A stretch of 43,536 nt of DNA, taken from Bacillota bacterium (GTDB lineage Bacteria > Bacillota > Sulfobacillia > UBA995 > UBA9673). How positions within the stretch are numbered: position 1 is the first letter of the stretch; each line of letters opens with the position of its first letter. The notes beneath the pieces were generated by a model. That model did no database searches. It was given only the letters and a program-made list of their open reading frames with translations, and was not told the origin of the DNA. The stretch is from NCBI GenBank assembly GCA_003599345.1, contig QZJP01000020.1, positions 1 through 43,536 on the forward strand, written 5' to 3'. Below, in pieces: positions 37,093-43,536 of this stretch. The position numbers and the translations under genes were made by a program.

Positions 37093-37848
37093 ATGCCCGA
37101 CGAGACGGAGCAACTCGACCCCGAGGCGGAGGAGACCCTCGACCCTGAAGACGAGGGCAACGCCGAAGCCGAGGCCGGAGACTCCAAAGAGGGCGAGGCC
37201 GGGCAACTCGACGACGAGACCCAGGCCGAAGACGCAGCGGCGGACTACCTCGAAGCCGTCGTTCGCGGCGAGACGCGCCAGGTCAAGTGGGACAAGGATA
37301 CAGTAAGGCCCCTTGTCCAGAAAGGCCTGCGTTTCGAGGAAATCACGCGAGAACTCAGCGAGACGAAGAAGAAGCTGGGCGAAGCCGGCCAACTCGCGGA
37401 GATCGGCCGCATCGTGAAGCAGCTCGCCGACGCCGACCCCGAGGTGCGCGACTGGCTCATCCAGCGCGCCGGGGCCGCGAAAGCGGGTTACGAGCCCGAG
37501 TACCGCGACCCGCGCGTCGACGCCCTCCTCGCCGAACGCGAACTCGCCACCTTGCGGGAGAACGTCCCGAGGTGGCTGGGGCGCGAACTCGGCGCGGACG
37601 AGGACCTAGACGCCATCCGGGAGGCTTACCCTGGCCTGCCCCTCGTCGACGCCTACTTCCTCGCACACCGTGCGGAAATCCTGCGGTATCGCGAGAAGGC
37701 GGCCGAGAAGGGCACGCTCACGCGGCTTGAGGAGTCGCGCCGGAAGGCGGGTCCGAAGAAGACGGGCGGCGGGTCCGCTGTGAAGCGGAGGCCGACCGAG
37801 GACGAGTTCTGGCGTGAGATGGAACTGAAAGTGGAGGACCTAGAATAA
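37093..37848 (+). CDS. Scaffolding protein
   Basis: Encodes 251 aa from ATG 37093, with GAAGGAG upstream. The first 55 residues are extremely acidic (Glu/Asp-rich), the centre is coiled coil (ITRELSETKKKLGEAGQLAEIGRIVKQLA), and the end is basic then acidic (RRKAGPKKTGGGS, DEFWREMELKVEDLE). This charge layout and its location directly before the capsid gene are typical of scaffold proteins, which guide procapsid assembly and then leave. Confidence 0.8.
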   Translation: MPDETEQLDPEAEETLDPEDEGNAEAEAGDSKEGEAGQLDDETQAEDAAADYLEAVVRGETRQVKWDKDTVRPLVQKGLRFEEITRELSETKKKLGEAGQLAEIGRIVKQLADADPEVRDWLIQRAGAAKAGYEPEYRDPRVDALLAERELATLRENVPRWLGRELGADEDLDAIREAYPGLPLVDAYFLAHRAEILRYREKAAEKGTLTRLEESRRKAGPKKTGGGSAVKRRPTEDEFWREMELKVEDLE

Positions 37849-37883
37849 CGGCGCAGGGCCGGTAACCAAGACAACGATAGAGG

Positions 37884-37908
37884 CACCGCCTTCGGGCGGT
37901 GTTTTTGT
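37884..37908 (+). terminator. Intrinsic terminator between scaffold and capsid genes
   Basis: CACCGCC-TTCG-GGCGGTG is a 7-bp stem with a UUCG tetraloop followed by TTTTTG. It may only partly stop transcription, since the capsid gene follows at once and no promoter is obvious between them. Confidence 0.8.
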
Positions 37909-37952
37909 TTGCCCCCGCTGGCTCCCGCGCCACGCGGAAGGAGAGAGACAGT

Positions 37953-38423
37953 TTGGCAGTTCCTACCTACTCGAAGGTACTCAACACCATCAACACCATC
38001 GGCGCCGAATACGTCGCGTCGAGCATCCTCGCGGACAACGTTTTCAACGCGACGCCAGCGCTGCAGAAGTTCCGGTCCAAGCAGAAGACCTTCGCGGGCG
38101 GCCTGCTCATCGAGGAGCCGCTGGAGTACGCCATCAACCCGAACCGCGGGTCCTACTCCGGTTCGGACACCTTCTCGGCGGCCGTGCACGAATTCGCCAC
38201 CAAGGCGCAGTTCGGCGTCAAGGACACCTACGTCTCCGTCACTCTTCTGGGTGACGACATCGATAAGTGCAAAGGCCCCGACGCCCTGGTGGACCTCGTC
38301 CGTGCCGCCCTGCGGAACGCCGAGAAGACCATGACGTACGAGCTCACGACCCAGCTCTTCACCGCCGGGACCGGTAACGACTCGAAGGACATCACGGGTC
38401 TCAAGGCCGTGTGCGACGACGGT
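37953..38423 (+). CDS. Major capsid protein, exon 1
   Basis: Encodes residues 1-157 from TTG 37953, with GAAGGAGAG upstream. The sequence has the HK97-like capsid pattern (YSKVLNTINTIGAEYVASSILADNVFNATPALQKF, then GKGLLIEEPLEY-type strand and VTLLGDDIDKCKGPDALVDLV). It stops at the group I intron after codon GGT. Unspliced, it would end nine residues later at 38442-38444. Together with exon 2 it gives a 318-aa capsid protein. Confidence 0.85.
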
Positions 38424-39177
38424 ATCCTATGTGCCGTCGCTTAAATCTGGCTATATGCTGGGAACTCCGAGTATCCCGAGGTACTTGCCGCAAGGCGAGT
38501 GACAATCCTCCGGGTGCGGACGACCAGCAGGGAAGGCTCTAAGTGAACTGCGAGACATGTGGTAAGAAGATAAGACACCGTGAACCCAACAAGGTGCGAC
38601 GAAACAAACGACACTTCTGTAACCGTGCCTGCTACGAGGCGTGGTGGAAGGTCAATATCGGACGCGCTGGAGACACGCATCCCACAGCCAAGCCCAAGTA
38701 CACGGTTATCTGCAAGACGTGTGGGATGGAGTTCAGGGTGTCCCCTTATCGAAAGGACACGGCGAAGTTCTGCTCTCACTCCTGCCGAGCGAAGCACTAT
38801 TTCACTGGCTCCCGTAACCCGCTCTGGAATGGCGGGGTGACGGACGAACACTCCAGGGTTCGCAGACTGGACGCGTATCGAGAGTGGAGGGCAGCCGTCT
38901 ATCGCCGGGACAAGTGGACGTGCCGGACGTGCGGGTACAAAGGGCGGGCTATCGTGGCCCATCACATCAAGAGGTTTGCCGACCATCCCGCACTGAGGTT
39001 CGCCCTCTCCAATGGTATCACGCTGTGCCGCACATGTCACGCGCACATAGAGAACCCTCAGAGACTAATACGCCAGACACCTGAAAAGGTGAAGATAGAG
39101 TCCGAACCTCATGGCGACATGGGGAGGGCGGCAGAAATGACCGCCCCGCTCGGCTAGGTCGAGTAGTAACAAAATTG
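38424..39177 (+). other. Group I intron in the major capsid gene
   Basis: The exon end CGACGGT pairs with GCCGTCG (38434-38440) to form P1 with a U-G pair at the 5' splice site. The intron ends in G at 39177. The R and S core segments are visible: TCAGAGACTA near 39059 and AAGATAGAGTCC near 39091, which form P7. Both exons stay in frame (471 and 486 nt). The intron is 754 nt and carries an HNH gene. Confidence 0.85.
38543..39157 (+). CDS. HNH homing endonuclease
   Basis: Encodes 204 aa from GTG 38543. Two Cys-rich zinc modules (CETCGKKI...FCNRACYEAWW and CKTCGMEFRV...FCSHSCRAKH) precede SRNPLWNGG. The HNH core is CRTCGYKGRAIVAHHIKRFADHPALRFALSNGITLCRTCH. It would cut intronless capsid genes to spread the intron. 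Its last 35 codons lie over the intron's P7 region, so one sequence serves both as RNA core and as protein. Confidence 0.88.
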   Translation: MNCETCGKKIRHREPNKVRRNKRHFCNRACYEAWWKVNIGRAGDTHPTAKPKYTVICKTCGMEFRVSPYRKDTAKFCSHSCRAKHYFTGSRNPLWNGGVTDEHSRVRRLDAYREWRAAVYRRDKWTCRTCGYKGRAIVAHHIKRFADHPALRFALSNGITLCRTCHAHIENPQRLIRQTPEKVKIESEPHGDMGRAAEMTAPLG

Positions 39178-39663
39178 ACCAACGTGGCGACGTACGGCGG
39201 CATCTCGCGCTCGGCGGAGACCTGGTGGAAGGCGAAGTACACCGCGCTTTCCGACTACATCAGTCTCGAAGCCATCCAGGCGATGGTCGGGGACCTGACC
39301 GACGGCAACATCCGGCCCCAGCTCATCATCACGACCCAGGATGTCTGGGATGACATCTACACGATACTGACGCCCTACCAGCGCGACTACTCCGACAAGG
39401 AGACCGCGAAGTTCGGCTATCAGAAGATCGTCATCAGCGGCATCCCAATCACCGTGGACGCGCAGTGCCCGTCGGGCGAGATGTACTTCCTCAACTTCGA
39501 CTACCTCAAGTGGCGCCCGCTCGCGAAGTACGCCAATTTCCACTTCACGGGCTGGAAAGACCCCGTGCTCCAGGACATGATGACGGCCCAGCTCATCTGG
39601 AAGGGCAACCTCACCTGCTCCAACTGCCGCTACCAGGGCCGCATCGTTTCCATCTCAACGTAA
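39178..39663 (+). CDS. Major capsid protein, exon 2
   Basis: Encodes the remaining 161 residues (TNVATYGGISRSAETWWKA... to ...GRIVSIST). The beta-strand-rich end and DIYTILTPYQRDY, YFLNFDYLKWRP are typical of capsid C-terminal domains. No ribosome site precedes it, so it is made only after splicing. ACCAAC at the exon start may pair in P10 with the intron guide. Confidence 0.85.
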   Translation, partial: TNVATYGGISRSAETWWKAKYTALSDYISLEAIQAMVGDLTDGNIRPQLIITTQDVWDDIYTILTPYQRDYSDKETAKFGYQKIVISGIPITVDAQCPSGEMYFLNFDYLKWRPLAKYANFHFTGWKDPVLQDMMTAQLIWKGNLTCSNCRYQGRIVSIST

Positions 39664-39681
39664 GGGAGGCTCTTAGAGAAC

Positions 39682-40185
39682 ATGGCTAAGTACGGCGAGT
39701 TCGGACATCTCTTCGCGACCGCCCTCAGCGCGAACGACTCTACACGCAAAGAGCCTCTCGGCGCCAAGCGTTACGAGTACGACGCGACGAATGGCGGCGT
39801 GAAGGTCTACCGCTACGTGGCGGTCGCTTCCGACACCACAGTCGCCAACGGCACGGTGCTCACCTACACCGACGCGTATCATACCACGGTGACGAGCGAC
39901 ATCTCCGACACCGGGCAGAACGCGGCGGCCGGCGTGGGCATCGGGACCGGCACCGCCGGCTACTACGTCTGGATTCAGTCCGGCGGCTACCACTCGGCGC
40001 TCAAGACCAACGGCGACGACGACATAGCGAAGTACGCCACCCTCATCGTGGACCCCACCACTGACGGCGTGTGCGATTCCGTCGCCAGCGGCACGGCCCC
40101 GACACACCGCATCCTGGGTTACGCCGTGGCTGCGGACGACGACACCGCCAACACCGTGGCCGCCTATCTCACCATCGACAACTAG
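39682..40185 (+). CDS. Head decoration/stabilisation-like protein
   Basis: Encodes 167 aa from ATG 39682. It is beta-rich, Gly/Ala/Thr-rich and small (VKVYRYVAVASDTTVANGTVLTYTDAY, AGVGIGTGTAGYYVWIQSGGYHSALK, HRILGYAVAADDDTANTVAAYLTIDN). Composition and place after the capsid gene suggest a decoration protein that cements the shell. No motif proves it. A terminator follows. Confidence 0.6.
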   Translation: MAKYGEFGHLFATALSANDSTRKEPLGAKRYEYDATNGGVKVYRYVAVASDTTVANGTVLTYTDAYHTTVTSDISDTGQNAAAGVGIGTGTAGYYVWIQSGGYHSALKTNGDDDIAKYATLIVDPTTDGVCDSVASGTAPTHRILGYAVAADDDTANTVAAYLTIDN

Positions 40186-40200
40186 CGTTTCCCCACCCCA

Positions 40201-40248
40201 GGGGCCGGGCCTCACCCCCTCCCGAGGTCCGGCCCCGCCCCTCTTTCG
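40201..40248 (+). terminator. Strong hairpin terminator after the decoration-like gene
   Basis: GGGGCCGGGCCTC (40201-40213) pairs with GAGGTCCGGCCCC (40224-40236) through 13 pairs, one G-U, followed by GCCCCTCTTTC. The T-tract is weak but the stem is long. Confidence 0.65.
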
Positions 40249-40278
40249 GGGTATCTCGCACGGAAGGGAGATGGATAG

Positions 40279-41037
40279 ATGCCTCTTGGCAATCAGCGTA
40301 ACTACTGCCCGGCTGCGGTGACCGAGGTCTACCAGTCGATGCCGCAGACCCTCTACGCCGAACTGACTGTCGGGCGCAACGACTACGGACACGATGTGAA
40401 CTTCTACGGCGATACGTCCGGCAAGAAGTTCTTCTTCGACGCGTCCGCCGATACCACGTATCTCACTTGCACCGTTGACATCGACGGCAACATCACTGTG
40501 GGCGTTGACGACACGGGCTATGACGTGACGTTCTTCGGCGCGACATCTGGCAAGAAGTTCTTCTGGGATGAGTCGGCTGATACGGCCTACCTCACTTGCA
40601 CCGTTGACATCGACGGCAACGTGACGGTCGGCGTGGATGACACCGGCTATGACGTGACGTTCTTCGGCGCGACTACTGGCAAGAAATTCTTCTGGGATGA
40701 ATCGGTGGACACGGTCTATCTAACCTGCACCGTCGACATCGACGGAACGGTGACTGTGGGCGTCAGCGATACGGGGTACGACGTGCAATTCTTCGGAGCC
40801 ACGGCAGGATGCAGTTTCCTGTGGGACGAGTCCGAGGACCAACTCGTCATCACCGGCCCCGCCGACGTGCCCGCGCTCAAGATTGTGGGCGACGGCTCGA
40901 AGTCCGCTGCGGCCTATGCCGCTGCCGGCACGGCCTGGGCGGACAACGGGACCCCGGCCTTCGTCGCCGACCAGATGTATCTCCGCATCGACATCGGCGG
41001 CACCGTCTACCGCATACCGCTCTGGGCTGATAGCTAA
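40279..41037 (+). CDS. Repeat-containing head/fibre protein
   Basis: Encodes 252 aa from ATG 40279, with GAAGGGAG upstream. From residue about 30 it has four tandem copies of a unit of about 38 residues: TVGVDDTGYDVTFFGATSG, KKFFWDESADTAYL, TCTVDIDGN. The last copy is degenerate. Such units probably stack as a beta-helix or solenoid. The final 65 residues form a different cap. It is likely a surface fibre or appendage of the head. Confidence 0.6.
   Translation: MPLGNQRNYCPAAVTEVYQSMPQTLYAELTVGRNDYGHDVNFYGDTSGKKFFFDASADTTYLTCTVDIDGNITVGVDDTGYDVTFFGATSGKKFFWDESADTAYLTCTVDIDGNVTVGVDDTGYDVTFFGATTGKKFFWDESVDTVYLTCTVDIDGTVTVGVSDTGYDVQFFGATAGCSFLWDESEDQLVITGPADVPALKIVGDGSKSAAAYAAAGTAWADNGTPAFVADQMYLRIDIGGTVYRIPLWADS
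40400..40840 (+). repeat. Tandem 114-bp coding repeats
   Basis: Four in-frame copies of about 114 bp encode the TVGVDDTGYDV...VDIDGN unit. Copies 2 and 3 are nearly identical at DNA level and copies 1 and 4 have drifted. They probably evolved by unequal recombination. Confidence 0.75.
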
Positions 41038-41042
41038 ACACG

Positions 41043-41096
41043 GAAGGGGCTGCCTCTCCTCCACACAGGGCATTGGGGCAGCCCCTTCTCTCTTTG
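41043..41096 (+). terminator. Long hairpin terminator after the repeat protein
   Basis: GAAGGGGCTGCC (41043-41054) pairs perfectly with GGCAGCCCCTTC (41077-41088), followed by TCTCTTT. It separates the repeat-protein gene from the next small genes. Confidence 0.75.
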
Positions 41097-41104
41097 GAGG
41101 AGTC

Positions 41105-41299
41105 ATGGACATCGAGAAACGCCTGAAGGAACTCCAGGAAAAGCACGCGGCCTGCGTCCAACGGTTCCGGGCTTTGCGTGCGGAGATTGGCCGCGTGAAC
41201 GACGAGGGTGCCCGCCTTGAGGGTGCCATCGCCGAACTGCAACGACTCCAGGCCGCCGCCCAGGCCGCCGACGAGAAGGAGGGCGAAGGTCTTGCTTAA
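41105..41299 (+). CDS. Small coiled-coil protein
   Basis: Encodes 64 aa from ATG 41105, with GGAGGAG upstream. The whole chain is a charged coiled coil (EKRLKELQEKHAACVQRFRALRAEIGRVNDEGARLEGAIAEL, shown here in part: EKRLKELQEKH). It may oligomerise or link structural proteins. It overlaps the next gene by 8 bases. Confidence 0.6.
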   Translation: MDIEKRLKELQEKHAACVQRFRALRAEIGRVNDEGARLEGAIAELQRLQAAAQAADEKEGEGLA

Positions 41300-41711
41300 G
41301 CGCGACGCCCTGCACGGCCTCAACCCCGAAGTCTACGCCGTGAACGACGGCCCGCGTGACTTCGAGGACAAGTACGACGGCACGGTCTACTCCATCCCCG
41401 CCGGATACCGCTTGAAGGTCCCCCGCGTCGCCTTCTACCACTGGATGGGCTACCCGGACGCCATGTGGGAGACTCCCGCCGACGTGGACGCCGAGCACAA
41501 GCGCGTCCGGCTCCGTTATGGCGAGATCGACCGGAAGCAGTACGGGATGCGCCGCCCCAACCTCCGCCTTGAGGAGATACCGTTCAACGCGCCGGAGCCG
41601 GTGAAGAAGCCCGCGCGCGTGCAGGCGGAGGAGGAGGCATTCCCAGGCCTCAAGGCCGAGGCGGAGGCGCCCAAGGCCAAGAGTCCGGCGAAGAAGGGAA
41701 GGCGTAAGTAA
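41292..41711 (+). CDS. Unknown structural-region protein
   Basis: Encodes 139 aa from TTG 41292, with GGAGGG upstream. A compact N-terminal domain (LKRDALHGLNPEVYAVNDGP, GTVYSIPAGYRLKVPRVAF) is followed by a charged Lys/Glu/Ala-rich tail (EEEAFPGLKAEAEAPKAKS). It could be a neck or head-completion protein. It ends in an overlap with the next ATG. Confidence 0.55.
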   Translation: MLKRDALHGLNPEVYAVNDGPRDFEDKYDGTVYSIPAGYRLKVPRVAFYHWMGYPDAMWETPADVDAEHKRVRLRYGEIDRKQYGMRRPNLRLEEIPFNAPEPVKKPARVQAEEEAFPGLKAEAEAPKAKSPAKKGRRK

Positions 41712-42088
41712 TGGCTCAGCCAGTCTATCCCGTCTATCCCAGCGGGCAACCCATGTGCCCCACCGTGACGCTCCTCGCGTCCGGCACGGGGGATAACGCC
41801 ACGGCCACCGCGACCCTCACCGGCACGGCGGGCCTCAACGCGTTCATCACCAAGATTGTCGGCTCCTTCGACTCCGCCCCCGCCGCCGCCAAGGTCCTCA
41901 CGTGGAAGGACGGCACCACCGTGAAGGGCCAGCGGCTCATCACCAACTCCCACAACGAGGACTTCTGGCCGCCCTTGAGGATTTCCGCGGGCGCTGACAC
42001 CGTCGCCACCCTCGCCGCGTCCGGTGGGGCGGGCAACGTGGGCTACGTCTACATCTACGGCTGGGTCGGGGATTCGAAGAACGAGTAA
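41711..42088 (+). CDS. Unknown beta-rich virion protein
   Basis: Encodes 125 aa from ATG 41711. Beta-rich with many Thr/Ala/Gly (CPTVTLLASGTGDNATATATLTG, VGYVYIYGWVGDS). It resembles small surface proteins of phage heads. It has no hydrophobic segment and no enzymatic motif. Confidence 0.5.
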   Translation: MAQPVYPVYPSGQPMCPTVTLLASGTGDNATATATLTGTAGLNAFITKIVGSFDSAPAAAKVLTWKDGTTVKGQRLITNSHNEDFWPPLRISAGADTVATLAASGGAGNVGYVYIYGWVGDSKNE

Positions 42089-42101
42089 GGAGGTCTAGCA
42101 C

Positions 42102-42596
42102 ATGGCTGCAACCGTAGTGGTCCAGCAGGCGACGAGCATCGGCCCCACCTACACCACTGTCACCGCGTTCCGTTTCCGCAACGCGCAGACGACGGTCGAT
42201 GACACGTCCGACGCCATCCTCATCCCCGGCTCGGGGACGAGTTACTCCTACGAGGTCAAGCTCCGGCTCAACGCGACCGTCGCCCCCGTGACCGCAATCA
42301 ACAACATCAAGTTCTACACCGACGGCGCGAACGGCCTCGGCACGGGTGTCTCCGTCTACGCCGGGACGCAGGCTTCCGCGTCGTACACCGAGCCCGTCAA
42401 CACCGATTCCACCGTGGCGACCACGGACGCGTTCACCTACACGTCCGGTGCCCCGCTCTCCGTCACTGGCAGCATCGGCGCGACGACCGGCAACTTTGGC
42501 GACTTCGTGGTCCTGCAGGCCGACATCGCGCCCACGGCGACCACGGCGAGCAACGCCAACAGCGAGACGTTCGCCTTCCGTTGGGATGAAAGCTGA
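42102..42596 (+). CDS. Unknown beta-rich virion protein
   Basis: Encodes 164 aa from ATG 42102, with AAGGAGG upstream. Ser/Thr/Ala-rich beta strands throughout (YTTVTAFRFRNAQTTVDDTS, SYEVKLRLNATVAPVTAINN, TGNFGDFVVLQADIAPTAT). Probably an Ig-like or jelly-roll surface protein. It overlaps the next gene at one base pair of codons (stop/ATG). Confidence 0.5.
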   Translation: MAATVVVQQATSIGPTYTTVTAFRFRNAQTTVDDTSDAILIPGSGTSYSYEVKLRLNATVAPVTAINNIKFYTDGANGLGTGVSVYAGTQASASYTEPVNTDSTVATTDAFTYTSGAPLSVTGSIGATTGNFGDFVVLQADIAPTATTASNANSETFAFRWDES

Positions 42597-43051
42597 TGCT
42601 CGGTCGCCGCAAGAAGGATGACGACCGGCCCGACATCCTGGTCCCCGACGCGCGCCCCTACTTCTGGGTCCTCGCGTACACCGACGGCTCCTGGGCCGCG
42701 CAGTTCGACCGCGACGGGCGCGAACGGTCGTTCTGGGACCAGCCCACGGCCGGCCTGTCGGAGGTCTCCCTTCAATCCGCCCTGGGCCTCCCGCCCTACC
42801 GCGTCGCCGTGAACCCCGGCCAGCGCCCCATCTGGTGCCGCCGCACCCACGTCCGCGCCGACAACACCGTCGTTCGCGAGGACACCCTGGCGGGCGTGAC
42901 GATGACCGGGCCGGACGGGCGGGAGCACCAGTACTACATCGTGGCGCACCGGGACGGTTCGGCGCACTACGTCGGCGGGCCGGTGGGCGACGAGCTCGGC
43001 GACCACGCCGTGTCCGGGCCGGTGCGGGAGGCGCGGCGGTTTGTCCAGTAG
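42596..43051 (+). CDS. Unknown virion-region protein
   Basis: Encodes 151 aa from ATG 42596. Aromatic-rich with regular strands (ARPYFWVLAYTDGSWAAQFDRDG, EHQYYIVAHRDGSAHYVGG) and a charged start. The repeated aromatic-Asp-Gly turns suggest a beta-propeller or beta-sandwich fragment. Function unknown; it lies between head proteins and the terminal repeat gene. Confidence 0.5.
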   Translation: MLGRRKKDDDRPDILVPDARPYFWVLAYTDGSWAAQFDRDGRERSFWDQPTAGLSEVSLQSALGLPPYRVAVNPGQRPIWCRRTHVRADNTVVREDTLAGVTMTGPDGREHQYYIVAHRDGSAHYVGGPVGDELGDHAVSGPVREARRFVQ

Positions 43052-43073
43052 GGCCGCAGGGGAGGCCGTCTAG

Positions 43074-43536
43074 ATGGCAATCTACACCGTCGCTTCCTCC
43101 ACGACCAATGCCGCCACGGGCCGCACCCTCGCCAGGACCTCCACGGGCAGGTTGTGGGCCGTCTATGTCAAGTCGGCGGGCGGCTACAACCAGATTTACG
43201 CCGCCTATTCCGACGACGGCGGGGCGACCTGGACCGAGGAAGCCGTCACCAGCGCGTCGGCGAACCAGGCCGGACCCACCATCGCCATCGATTCGTCCGA
43301 CAACGTTCATGTGGTTTGGTACGGCTCGAGTTGGGGCACGAACACCGCCTACGAGAACATCCAGTACCGTAAGCGGACGACTTCCTGGCAGACACAGGAA
43401 GCAGTGACGGATAAGAATGCTCATCAATATTCCCCTGCTATCGCCATTGATTCTTCCGACAACGTTCATGTGGTTTGGCACGGTCTTGGTTGGGGCACGA
43501 ACACCGCCTATAACAACATCCAGTACCGGCAGCGTA
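43074..43536 (+). CDS. BNR/Asp-box-like tail fibre protein, truncated at window end
   Basis: Starts at ATG 43074 and is open to the last base (154 codons seen). It has Asp-box-like units: YAAYSDDGGATWTEEAV, then two near-identical repeats AIDSSDNVHVVW...GTNTAY-NIQYR. Such repeats form beta-propellers of sialidase or tail-fibre type. The last repeat is cut by the window edge. Confidence 0.75.
   Translation, partial: MAIYTVASSTTNAATGRTLARTSTGRLWAVYVKSAGGYNQIYAAYSDDGGATWTEEAVTSASANQAGPTIAIDSSDNVHVVWYGSSWGTNTAYENIQYRKRTTSWQTQEAVTDKNAHQYSPAIAIDSSDNVHVVWHGLGWGTNTAYNNIQYRQR
43276..43536 (+). repeat. Tandem coding repeat at the window edge
   Basis: Two copies, about 165 bp apart, share long identical stretches (for example GACAACGTTCATGTGGTTTG, 43299 and 43459). 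The window ends inside the second copy, consistent with an assembly break in a repeated gene. Confidence 0.8.

Noticed and set aside
1-43536. CRISPR array or insertion sequence
   Set aside because: No regularly spaced short repeats with unique spacers and no transposase-like ORF were seen. The integrase is of the phage type.

Overview
The window reads as a near-complete genome of a temperate, tailed double-stranded DNA phage, very probably a short-tailed (podovirus-type) one. By eye it is about two thirds G+C. A high-GC Bacillota (Firmicutes) host is suggested by an SLH cell-wall-anchoring domain on the endolysin, a copper-amine-oxidase-N-type domain, an XhlA-like membrane protein and a DnaD-like replisome organiser. 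This host call is inference. No rRNA or host housekeeping genes are present. The window starts inside the end of one gene and stops inside a tandem-repeat tail gene. It is therefore probably a circularly permuted or circular genome broken in a repeated fibre gene.

Layout. (1) 1-8.3 kb, + strand: tail and ejection module (adaptor, beta-propeller nozzle-like protein, His-rich fibre/collar-like protein, a secreted cargo gene with its own terminator, two internal virion proteins). (2) 8.6-13.4 kb, +: lysis genes (XhlA-like protein, three-domain endolysin, holin-like proteins) mixed with a metallophosphoesterase and a C5 cytosine methyltransferase. (3) 13.4-17.1 kb, +: accessory nucleic-acid genes (ASCH, RNA ligase, SSB, DUF4406-like, PAPS-reductase-like), two of them preceded by an 80-bp near-identical repeat. 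(4) 17.2-19.3 kb, - strand: membrane protein, tyrosine integrase and repressor, facing a divergent promoter region. (5) 19.5-29.1 kb, +: early/replication operon (Cro-like, zinc-ribbon proteins, PD-(D/E)XK nuclease, Rad52-type annealing protein, replisome organiser, LysM-M23 peptidase, resolvase-like nuclease, sigma-like factor). Structured noncoding RNA modules lie near its start. (6) 29.1-32.3 kb, -: a run of small genes driven from a strong sigma-70-type promoter at 32303-32331, with a Lar-like protein and a HExxH gene broken by an in-frame TGA. (7) 32.4-43.5 kb, +: packaging and head module (small and large terminase, portal, scaffold, major capsid protein split by a group I intron with an HNH gene, decoration-like and repeat proteins), running to the window end and on into region 1.

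The most unusual content is a family of four RNA modules (19990-20048, 20457-20628, 20665-20799, 36438-36583). Each is bounded by the same inverted repeat (TGGCTGGCG and its complement). Two of them enclose tRNA-like bodies whose D and T arms are recognisable but whose anticodon arms are not normal: one has only a tetraloop, the other has a 19-nt hairpin inserted. Other notable items are a methyltransferase gene that appears to carry a second conserved protein in the +1 frame, a group I intron whose catalytic core overlaps its endonuclease ORF, an endolysin with a likely internal start, and the recurring intercistronic repeats. No DNA polymerase or helicase gene was recognised, so replication probably relies on recruiting the host replisome.
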